Shown one piece after another: positions 17,501 through 23,392 of a DNA stretch of 64,000 nt; position 1 is the stretch's first letter; the number at the start of each line of letters is the position of its first letter. The notes beneath the pieces were generated by a model that was given only the letters and a program-made list of their open reading frames with translations, was not told the DNA's origin and ran no database searches. A program made the translations under genes and the position numbers. The DNA comes from Gemmata palustris. Its GTDB lineage: Bacteria; Planctomycetota; Planctomycetia; Gemmatales; Gemmataceae. The DNA is taken from positions 1,116,001 to 1,180,000 of the forward strand of contig NZ_JAGKQQ010000001.1 in NCBI RefSeq assembly GCF_017939745.1, written 5' to 3'.

Positions 17501-18472
17501 CGGCTCGAACTGAATGACCGTGACCGCGCCGTCGTGCAGCTTCGCGGACTCGGACGGCTCGAACTCGTCCTTGTCCTGTCCGTCGAAGACCGCGACGATG
17601 CCCTTTGTGGTCCCGGCGGCGAGCCAGTACCCGCTCTTGTCCACACTCAAACACGTCCCCGTATCGGGGAGTTCGAGCGTCTGCTTGATCGCACCGTCCT
17701 TGTCCGAAATGATGTCGATCTGCTTGCCGTTCAGGACGGCGATGCGCTTCTTCGCGACGGGCACGATGGCCGCGATGTCGCCGCCGAACGGCCCCGCGAG
17801 GAGTTTGGGCGCCTTCTTGCCGCACTCGTAGAGGCGCTTGTCGGTGCCGCCGACGTAGACCGTGTTCCCGTCGGCCGCGATCGCGGCTCCGCCGCACTCC
17901 AGCGCGTCTTGTTGGAGGCTGAGCTTATCGACGTCGAGCCAGTACAGCGCGGTCGGGGCACCTTCCGGGTGAACCGTCACGAACGCGAGCGACCCGCCGA
18001 TGCCCACCGCGGCTCGAATGTCGCCGCGGTACGTCTGCGACTTGCCCGGCCCGGCTTCGCCGAGCGTTTTGGGCGCGGATTTCGGTTCTTCCGGCGCGCC
18101 CGTTCCCCCGGATTCGTCGCTCTCGTCTTCGTCCTCATCCTCGTCGTTGTTGCTGAGTTCATCGACCGCTTCGCCCAGGCGCTCGATCTGCATGCGGAGA
18201 CCTTGAATCTGTCGATCGAACGGCACGCCTGGGATCAGCGGTGCAACAGGGCCGGTGTTCGATTCGGCATCGGACTCACCGACCGCGGCCAGTTCGTCGT
18301 TCAACTCGGTGAATATCTCGTCCGGGAAGTTGTAAACGAGATCATCGAGTTCGCTGAAAGCGTCATCGAAGCCGTCTTCCGGGAGCTGGTCTTTCACACG
18401 CACGAACGCGCGCATCACCGAAAGCAGCGCGCGGAACCGGTCGCGGAGCGGGAGCCATTTTTTGGAGGCCAT
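11573..18472 (-). CDS. Giant WD40 + HEAT-repeat protein of the retron operon
   Basis: 2299 residues from ATG 18472. That start is preferred over 18481 because AAGGAGG lies 9 nt upstream, inside the end of the preceding gene. Residues 1-130 are helical and acidic. Residues about 140-430 form WD40-like blades (HDGAVTVIQFEPEELRFFS; HEDVLTALVLVPGDRFVTGS). From about 450 to the end, HEAT/ARM repeats run almost without a break (VRKTALSSLETVYDAKAP; DPDRDVRLLAVNALVDDDAK). An Asp/Tyr stretch (SSDDDDDDYYDDDDNDDDYG) interrupts the array near 2040. It corresponds to the ARM/HEAT component of type XIII retrons but is very large. The role is inferred to be a scaffold or sensor holding the RT-msDNA-WHSWIM assembly; no nuclease or NTPase motif was recognised. 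Confidence 0.85.
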   Translation of the reverse strand: MASKKWLPLRDRFRALLSVMRAFVRVKDQLPEDGFDDAFSELDDLVYNFPDEIFTELNDELAAVGESDAESNTGPVAPLIPGVPFDRQIQGLRMQIERLGEAVDELSNNDEDEDEDESDESGGTGAPEEPKSAPKTLGEAGPGKSQTYRGDIRAAVGIGGSLAFVTVHPEGAPTALYWLDVDKLSLQQDALECGGAAIAADGNTVYVGGTDKRLYECGKKAPKLLAGPFGGDIAAIVPVAKKRIAVLNGKQIDIISDKDGAIKQTLELPDTGTCLSVDKSGYWLAAGTTKGIVAVFDGQDKDEFEPSESAKLHDGAVTVIQFEPEELRFFSAGADNKLLTTFARGSLEPEDKGRANMHEDVLTALVLVPGDRFVTGSRDATLKNWPRPGAIKPSTLKDVVGRVVALAVVTVYNQPHVAVACDDNSIRLIKLEADGKFPDDPVTAKVTGAADWVQNELSQRYDPKRREKALRVLAEWKDSASIDILGEQITRDPDNKIRELIADLLTKSDNPRVGKILERAIGHGDSKVREIAFRGLFRPLKPDLLPIDLALKTGHADVGVLAIKALEPLARADDQALTRLVDALDAANWDVRKTALSSLETVYDAKAPTANLTALGSKHGDIRATALIRAYERQLLDDPAVQSAIRRRLEDADAGVRKVAFLLSVLSKPELAGVLRASDTELNRQLNELEKAEKADKAAPQLATDAKGKLTPTDYDTLLQATASRALDTCLRGARGLAVLGDPRAFGLLLQLSREEDVSARVDVCRALAALDDERAVNRLRSMLFDREASVRDAAYTALVKIFDKTPLSVAESGLTAADEDVRRRGLETLIQTVKKKKPTAPGEPGWDLLVRALNDSTSGVRSEAFKAALNLKIDGGAANTLRFTLQSIHPAVRREALTEVTAQEKEEWAAPLLYEFFNDADPGLRKEAFEFATKKNKDLGVLETALASRFPDARKLAVEGLIKKHSKAAQQVLLRAIADPDRDVRLLAVNALVDDDAKGPLKEAMKSDRADIRVRAAAALAKHGDETTYLLLTELASAPEPQLKEHVSDWLDAAANALYGLGELGDPRALHLVTPLLDSPHARLRKAAAHALVWVAKADTMSALRSALQNSDPEVKYRAALGLAYLGDATVVPLIRSTEGNAVVTPGEQFTATVALGAAAGVQGTVYLDSPDEKLRDRALLATLLLELKDTDGQPEKCIECVSARGARFRLTGAQALESFADPVAFREFVIKEVNDRGEDTPWKVAPEVVDDLANLLAFAEPQLKAKTALLLSLFDIKEQAEWNAAWSVHSTRFASAIKAAKDAGAKAGVPVASKITPAQLRELAFGGYVGLVREQGASGGGQPIGKIRQTALSRIFAIASKDATYSRSAQPVLAQAMGDPNQPVRTQAFEHLQALGMDKAQLGAEALEAGFTDLGVKGLELLTDGTSAKKGEAVLERVMLARSDDLAIEAAKLLRDRQGKIPVAKKALDAVYEPMRLQAVEWLASEYEASTDAQKFLRTAVESRYRKVREKAAFELAGKKDAVAYDSLAKFLREAADYGSQNAITQALTGLGDKRAADAFLDRIENDPAGTAEVKMLLGAAAGFREPKTADRLFLLFDKLKDRQDELDSAILTVSGHDQYVADREDEHPNDRAGWMKDQHPRHDAILARLLDRAFTSGDPDYIVGTLLEPARWSLGHDVDAIFTTLCTSPNVQLRDAAIQAYGWRVRKRKAPPDPLLKAVKHKNPVTQFFAAEGLARGGRGDGMQVLLSGIEYLEDTSHRVRAVHALGELGDPRSVDKLLALATEDGNPLQEAATEAIGHLKKSPQADNVFRLLEKHAKGQTGISQRALVGLRYFDTPSGWDIVRAKVNAKGYGWLLSRIRSTAAEQLGYNDDPATRDLLLKLLRTNTDYELAMAAYRSARRLWGKDSLEPNYNLIQNPSASSFVGNTGEDGGALEPVVKRGDALRLMDVFPSCQPQIQGQLESALLTRPNLPVKEAVASLGHADEGTVRLATRLLGRVPTPDASVKDAVGGALTKWWKTWQDRRAKAGGAMPSSDDDDDDYYDDDDNDDDYGGTKPKGNPLLLAGEVVESLLFTAGRVGVQTETLAGVAKSRPDDPLARGIRLEAVRCLALGKVTPAVLDTLEALAVGPDADVRILSAELLGRFDAKRAAKLAEKMLSDRPGFNRLVVAKAVSAANVTSAAANVHLQPVALPVFVAEKDVNTLAAVAKDRKANEIARLGAVEGLGVMATETAEKVLVEIGTAKDDEKELRKAAWRALRRSKRARARGAANTLATMPKALKKAKPGADAKGGAAEDE

Positions 18473-18473
18473 G

Positions 18474-21400
18474 TTACGCATCCTCCTTCTTCAGTTCGGG
18501 GTACTTGTGGCGGATGCGGGTGACCGCGACCAGACACGCGGCGCGTTCGCTCGGCCCGCGCGAGGTCATGAACTCGTCCAACAACGGGAGAATCCCGCTC
18601 CCGAACTGTTTGTCTTCCAGTCCCAGGTCGCGCATCACTTCTACGAGGTCGAGTTTCGCGCGGCGCGCCGGGAGCGGCTTCACGCTCACCACCCTGTCGG
18701 GCTTCGGCGCGTTCGGGTCGGTGGAGTCCGTGTCTTCGACCGCGTCGCGCGACTTCTCCGGTCGCCCCGGCGGAATCTCAAACAGAATGCTCCGCAGGAA
18801 CTCGCTCAGGGTCGGCTTCTCCGCGGGCCACTTTTCGGGCCGGTGCGGGACGCCCTCGCCGCGATTCGCCGCAGCTTTCTCGGCGTCCTTCTTGGCTTTC
18901 GCACCGACGGTCGGTTTCGGTGGGAGCGGCGGCTTCCAGTCCGGCGTCAGTCCGCGGTCGCGGTAGACGGTCCACAGCGCGCGAATCACGAACGCGCGCA
19001 CCTTACGATCCGGGCTTTCCGAGAGCCGGAACAGCTCGTCCGGCACGCGGAGTTTCGGGAGCCGCTTGATGAGTTCCATTCCGAGCGCGCGCGTCTCCTC
19101 GTCGTTCGATTCACAGAATCGGTACACGGCGCTCGCTTCGAGTTTCGCGGGGTCGAGACGGAACGGGCGGTTCGGCGGCGTATCTTCCGCGAGGAGCGAC
19201 TTCGCCACGAAGCGCCGAACGTCCATAAACGGGATGTCGGCCATGCTGACGAGATAATCGACGCCGGGGTTCCAGCGCGCGAACTCCCAGCTCGCCAGTT
19301 CCAGCGCGAACTCGCGCAGCGGCTTGCGGCTCTCGCTGAACAGCGGGAACACGCGCTCCAGTGAAAGGAACGATGACGGGATCTCCGCGCCCGGGTCAAC
19401 GGGCTTGTCGGTGAGTTTCTGCGCGATGTCGGTGTGGTGCCGGCGGACGTATTCGCGTGCGAACCGGCCCACCGGGGCGTCCGCAGGTCCGGGCGCGATG
19501 ACGAGTTGCCACAGCCGCTCGCAGCCGCGTGTGGTGGCGTCCGCCGTCGCGGTGACCTGCTGACCGGAGAGCATCTGGAGAAACATCGTCTCCGAGATGA
19601 TGCTGATGTTCGCGCCCTTCGAGTTCAATTCCTCGGCTTTGACGTGTTTGGCACCCTTCGCGCCCTGGCCGAGGAACGGCGAACCCGAATCACCAACCAC
19701 AAGGTAGTGCAGTTTGGGCGACACGTTCGCGGTGGGCACGCCGTTGGCGGCTTTTACCTGCGCTTCCGCATCGGCCGGGGTAATGTTCGCCAGCTTGCCC
19801 GTGAAGCTGAACGTCGCCTTGCCGAGATCGACTTTCCCACCGGTCGCGGGCGCTGCGGTAGTTGTGGTGGGCGCGGGCTGTTCGTCACGTGACGCGAAAT
19901 CGGCCGGGAGGAACGTCCGGATGAGTCGATCGCTGGCGAAGTCGTGGTACATCGGCTCGCTGCGGGCCACGAGCCGCATGAGCCAGTCGAACCCGAGTTC
20001 CGTGGTCGTGAACTTGCGCACGTCCTGGAACCAGCGCAACACGGTCGCGGCGCGGCTCTCGTCGAACGACAGTTCCTTTGCCCATGCGCCGTTCTTGAGC
20101 TTGAACTCAGTCAACCAGGGCGATGCGTCCCAATCGGGCTGGAACGCGATCGTCTTCAGGAAGTCCATCCCGAGTGTTTGGGCCTTCTTGATTTTGCCCT
20201 GGTTCACCCAGTTGGTGATGTAGTTCGCGGTCGGCGGGAACAGCGCGAGCCACTTGAGCAGTTCGCGATCGAGTGCGTCGAGTTCGTAGTGCTTGGCGAG
20301 TTCGCCCGCGGCGTAATCCACGACGCGCTCGCTCTTGTCGCTGTCGTTCGGCTCGACCTTCTGGAGCAGCGTCACAAAGAACGCGGCCCCGAGTTCTTTC
20401 AAGTTGTGAATCTTCGGCAGCAACTTCGTGGCGAACCCGAACGCCTCATCGCTGTCTGAAAGCATCCGGCCCTGGAACCACTCGGGGGTGAGTTCCTTCG
20501 CGCCGAAGTGTTTGGTGATCGCGTCCGCGGCGAACTTGTGGCCGTGTTCGGTTTCGAGCAACTGGCCCCACGCATCGAGCCCCACACCCGTGCGCGGGTC
20601 TTTCTCGCCGAGGAGGTCGCGTGCGAGCTTTCGGACGTCTTCGTTGTCGTTGTTCGCGAGCCGGATGAGTTCGCTGACGGGCAGGTCGCGTGCGTGCGTG
20701 CGTGCGTAGTTCGCGGCGTACTTCCGCGCATCGGCCGACGGCGAATCGAACAGTTTGAGAACCGCTTCGTGCAGCCCAAGTGAGCGGAACGCGCTCTGCT
20801 CGAACTTCGGGACGTTCTGAAGCAACCACACCACGAAGTCATGAATCGCACGACTCGGCACCGCGACGAGCCGCACGACCCAGGCCGGTTCGGTGTCGCG
20901 GAGCACTTGCCGGAAGTCGGTCTTCAGCGCGGTGGTGGCATAGTCACGGACCGCGTCGGACTTCGCACGTTCCAGGAGCGAGAACAGCGGGCGGTGGCTC
21001 CGCTTCCAGAGGTCGCCGTATGCGCGGTTCTTCAGATTGGTGGGGTCGGCCGATTTGTCGTTCCAACTGAACCGGAAGTTGGAGCGCCCGTATTTCTTCG
21101 AGTCGTGGAACAGGATGTGGTTGAACACCCACGTTCCGGTCAGTCGGACGTTGTCGGTGTAGTTGACGAGGAATTCGCACGCGACGTCGGGATAAGTCGC
21201 GGGCAGGTGCAGCCCGACGCGGCGCAGGTAGCGCCAGGCCCGGCGCGCGCAGTAGGCGACCGTTGCGCCGCTCACCTGTTTGTTGTAACTGCCGCCCGCG
21301 TGCGCCATATCGAGCCGCGCCGCGATCGCGCCGTAAACCTCCGTGTCGTTCTTGGCTTCCGATTCCTTGAAGATCCGCTTGATCGCCTTCCACGGGCCGT

Positions 21401-21767
21401 AAACGAGCGGCACCTTCGCGATGATGCGTAAGAGGTAATCGCGGGCGAGCGCGTCGTTCGATTCCCACAGCGTGAAGATCACCTCGTGGACCTTCAGTTT
21501 GTCCGCGAGCGGCACTTCCGCCTTCGGGTCTTCGAGCGCCTTGAGCGTCTCGATGCGGTAGTGCGCCTGCTCCTCGGGCGTCTTCTGGCGGTAGCGCCAG
21601 TCGCGCAATTGAGACAGGAACTTATCGAACGTGAGCGCCCCCGCGCGGATCGGCGTTTCGGGCGCGGGAATCGGCTGGTTACAGAGTTGCTCGATCAGCG
21701 TGATGAGTCGAGGATCGCGCGCGTCCCAGGCCTTGCGGACATCGTCCAGCGTCAAAACCGCCGCCAT
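18474..21767 (-). CDS. HEAT-repeat protein with internal BRCT domain, first gene of the retron operon
   Basis: 1097 residues from ATG 21767 (MAAVLTLDDVRKAWDARDPR). The frame continues upstream to 22082, but that extension would be translated from the structured RNA and has no family-like sequence, so it is rejected. The N-terminal two-thirds are degenerate helical repeats. Residues about 632-735 form a BRCT domain (ATFSFTGKLANITPADAEAQ; LHYLVVGDSGSPFLGQGAKG), related to NAD-dependent ligase and PARP-associated BRCTs. The C-terminal part returns to helical repeats. Its stop overlaps the region of the next gene's start. A BRCT suggests binding of phosphopeptide or DNA ends. It may be a second ARM-type component of the retron. 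Confidence 0.85.
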   Translation of the reverse strand: MAAVLTLDDVRKAWDARDPRLITLIEQLCNQPIPAPETPIRAGALTFDKFLSQLRDWRYRQKTPEEQAHYRIETLKALEDPKAEVPLADKLKVHEVIFTLWESNDALARDYLLRIIAKVPLVYGPWKAIKRIFKESEAKNDTEVYGAIAARLDMAHAGGSYNKQVSGATVAYCARRAWRYLRRVGLHLPATYPDVACEFLVNYTDNVRLTGTWVFNHILFHDSKKYGRSNFRFSWNDKSADPTNLKNRAYGDLWKRSHRPLFSLLERAKSDAVRDYATTALKTDFRQVLRDTEPAWVVRLVAVPSRAIHDFVVWLLQNVPKFEQSAFRSLGLHEAVLKLFDSPSADARKYAANYARTHARDLPVSELIRLANNDNEDVRKLARDLLGEKDPRTGVGLDAWGQLLETEHGHKFAADAITKHFGAKELTPEWFQGRMLSDSDEAFGFATKLLPKIHNLKELGAAFFVTLLQKVEPNDSDKSERVVDYAAGELAKHYELDALDRELLKWLALFPPTANYITNWVNQGKIKKAQTLGMDFLKTIAFQPDWDASPWLTEFKLKNGAWAKELSFDESRAATVLRWFQDVRKFTTTELGFDWLMRLVARSEPMYHDFASDRLIRTFLPADFASRDEQPAPTTTTAAPATGGKVDLGKATFSFTGKLANITPADAEAQVKAANGVPTANVSPKLHYLVVGDSGSPFLGQGAKGAKHVKAEELNSKGANISIISETMFLQMLSGQQVTATADATTRGCERLWQLVIAPGPADAPVGRFAREYVRRHHTDIAQKLTDKPVDPGAEIPSSFLSLERVFPLFSESRKPLREFALELASWEFARWNPGVDYLVSMADIPFMDVRRFVAKSLLAEDTPPNRPFRLDPAKLEASAVYRFCESNDEETRALGMELIKRLPKLRVPDELFRLSESPDRKVRAFVIRALWTVYRDRGLTPDWKPPLPPKPTVGAKAKKDAEKAAANRGEGVPHRPEKWPAEKPTLSEFLRSILFEIPPGRPEKSRDAVEDTDSTDPNAPKPDRVVSVKPLPARRAKLDLVEVMRDLGLEDKQFGSGILPLLDEFMTSRGPSERAACLVAVTRIRHKYPELKKEDA

Positions 21768-21836
21768 TGGAGAGGCTCCAGTATCGCTTGATCCGCGCCG
21801 CGTCCCGCTTGATTGGGGGACGTCGTGTTGTTCGGG

Positions 21837-22106
21837 CTTCCGAGAGCAGACGAGGGAAACGTCTACATCCTGACCTGGTGTGTGGAAGGCTCGCGGCACC
21901 GCCGGACAGTGTACCCGTCCGGACATCCGGGAACCGCGATTCGCGAGGTTGTTCCAGACCCGGATGTCCGGACGGGTACACTGTCCGAAAGCGGTGCTGG
22001 AACAGCCTTCCTCAAGCCGTATCGCAAGGCAAGCGCTCGGGTGACGCAACATCACCCTGTTGCAGAGCAACGAGCTAAACAATTTCCCTCGTCCGCGTCT
22101 CGGAAG
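21837..22106 (-). ncRNA. Candidate retron msr-msd RNA at the head of the operon
   Basis: Read on the minus strand. Arm a1 is 22106-22083 and arm a2 is 21859-21837: CTTCCGAGACGC... pairs with ...GCTCTCGGAAG over 23 bp, with one bulged C and one G-U pair. Immediately inside a1 is TTGTTTAGC (22082-22074), matching the TTAGC that carries the branching guanosine in known retrons; candidate G is 22075. Next are two small hairpins: GTTGC/GCAAC (22071-22067 with 22063-22059) and GGGTGA/TCACCC (22057-22052 with 22044-22039). They are bracketed by GCTC/GAGC (22075-22072 with 22038-22035). The msd-like part is a long hairpin: 22011-22004 with 21891-21884, 21997-21992 with 21901-21896, and a perfect 29-bp stem 21987-21959 with 21931-21903. 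It ends 69 bp before the first protein gene. All pairings were read by eye. Confidence 0.8.
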
Positions 22107-22115
22107 TGAGAGAAG

Positions 22116-22144
22116 GTTGTAAACGACGGGCGACGCGGACGCAA
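22116..22144 (-). promoter_or_regulatory. Possible promoter of the retron RNA
   Basis: On the minus strand TTGCGT (22144-22139), a 17-bp spacer and TACAAC (22121-22116) resemble a weak sigma-70 promoter. The predicted start A at about 22107 falls just before the a1 arm, consistent with the RNA model. The match to consensus is only partial. Confidence 0.3.
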
Positions 22145-22164
22145 GCGGCGTAGTTCACGTTTTT

Positions 22165-22305
22165 CAGCACCGCGAATAACCTACCCCCCAACTCCCTCCC
22201 TAAAAGGGAAGGGGAGCAAAGACAACCGCTCGTTAACTCTCGCGGTTCGCCGAGTGTCTTGCTCCCCCTTCCCTTTAGGGAGGGGGTTGGGGGGTAGGCT
22301 CTTCG
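22165..22305. repeat. Inverted pair of C/G-rich palindromic repeats
   Basis: Two palindromes of the 1.3-kb family are arranged head to head: about 22170-22225 (CCTACCCCCCAACTCCCTC...) and 22260-22303 (GCTCCCCCTTCCCTTTAGGG...). A 35-bp spacer separates them. The second copy supplies the last codons and the stop of the neighbouring gene. Confidence 0.8.
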
Positions 22306-23357
22306 CGCAGCGCTCCCAGCAACCGCGCGTAAACGTCCAGTACGCGCGCGCGAACGGGCTGTGCGCGAAGGGACACGGCGCGCTGTAACTCGACGTACTC
22401 TTCGCGGCCCGCGCGCGTTTCGATCCGGATCGGCTCGAAGCCGTAGCCGCTCAAATCGTAGGGGCTGGCGCGCATGTCGATCTCTCGCGCGAAGCGTGCC
22501 ACCTCGAAGGCGTCCGCCACCACGCTCGACGGGCAGAACGGCGCGATCTTGTACGCGAACTTGTAGAGGTCCATGTTCGCGTGAATGCAGCCCGGCTGAT
22601 CGTGTTCGGAGGTGGTAACGCGGGTCAGTTCCCAGCGGTTCAGCGGCACCGCGGCCGGCGTGAAGAACCGGAACGCATCGTAGTGCGTGCAGCGGAGCGG
22701 TTGCGAGTCCACCACGGCGTCCGTTTCTTCGCGCGACAACCGGAGCGGAACGTAGGGGTGCCGCACGTTCGGGTCGCGGTAAACCATCGCCCACTCGTGC
22801 AGCCCCAAGCACGCGAACGACGGTTCGCGCGCGAGCACCGCCCCGAGGTAATTGGCGGCCCACTGGAGGTACGAGCGCCGGTGCTCTGGGAACGCACTTG
22901 CAGAAAGTAGTAACCCGGTGTCAGTCGAAGTGAACTCGCTCCATTGCACATCGGCACGAGTCGCGTCTTCGAGTGCGACTCCGAAGCCCGGTGTCCACCG
23001 CAACAGGTGCGCGGGCCGGAACGAGTAATACTCGAAGAGGAAATCGTAAACGGGGTGCTTCTGCCCGCGCGCCATCCGCGCCGTGCGCTCCTCCGCCCAC
23101 GGCGTCACTCGCGCGAGGTATGCGGCGCGATCGGCGCTCCAAAGGCAACCTACCCCCCCGCCCCCCCTCCCTGAAGGGAAGGGGGAGAAAGAACTGTCAA
23201 TCGACGCAGTTTCAAACCCAGTGGGTTCGCGCGTCTGCTCCCCCTTCCCTGAAGGGCGGGGGGGCGGGGGGGTAGGTTGCCTTTCTGCTTCCTCACGTTC
23301 CGTCGGCACAACCGACACAGTTTGTCCCCTAATATCCACACAATCCGAACCGCGCAC
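22275..23357 (-). CDS. Conserved protein, possibly annotated as 3-methyladenine glycosylase-like
   Basis: 360 codons in the longest frame. The core (about residue 90 onward) has HPVYDFLFEYYSFRPAHLLR, CLGLHEWAMVYRD, VRHPYVPLRLSREETDAVVD, RCTHYDAFRFFTP and GCIHANMDLYKFAYKI. I recall similar proteins in actinobacteria labelled 3-methyladenine DNA glycosylase, but I see no helix-hairpin-helix motif and would not trust that name. Residues about 27-70 are translated from a palindromic repeat pair (Pro/Gly-rich) and the C-terminal EPTPQPPP plus stop come from another, so the true start is unclear. The gene is divergent from the phosphatase gene, with only 35 bp between the longest frames. Confidence 0.6.
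   Translation of the reverse strand: MRGSDCVDIRGQTVSVVPTEREEAERQPTPPPPRPSGKGEQTREPTGFETASIDSSFSPFPSGRGGGGVGCLWSADRAAYLARVTPWAEERTARMARGQKHPVYDFLFEYYSFRPAHLLRWTPGFGVALEDATRADVQWSEFTSTDTGLLLSASAFPEHRRSYLQWAANYLGAVLAREPSFACLGLHEWAMVYRDPNVRHPYVPLRLSREETDAVVDSQPLRCTHYDAFRFFTPAAVPLNRWELTRVTTSEHDQPGCIHANMDLYKFAYKIAPFCPSSVVADAFEVARFAREIDMRASPYDLSGYGFEPIRIETRAGREEYVELQRAVSLRAQPVRARVLDVYARLLGALREEPTPQPPP
23143..23283. repeat. Inverted repeat pair inside the N-terminal codons of the preceding gene
   Basis: Copies at about 23143-23192 (CAACCTACCCCCCCGCCCCC...) and 23236-23283 (CTCCCCCTTCCCTGAAGGG... GGGGGGGTAGGTTG) are in opposite orientation, with about 45 bp between. The reading frame stays open through both, giving a Pro/Gly-rich segment. 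Confidence 0.8.
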
Positions 23358-23392
23358 TTCCCTTCACCATCTTATCGAGGTGAAATATCACC

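Noticed and set aside
21768-22082. N-terminal extension of the HEAT-BRCT protein up to 22082
   Set aside because: The extension would be translated from the structured RNA, has no protein-like sequence pattern, and a good start exists at 21767.
22165-23283. CRISPR array from the regularly recurring C/G-rich repeats
   Set aside because: The repeats are palindromic pairs in alternating orientation with unequal spacing, and no cas genes are nearby.
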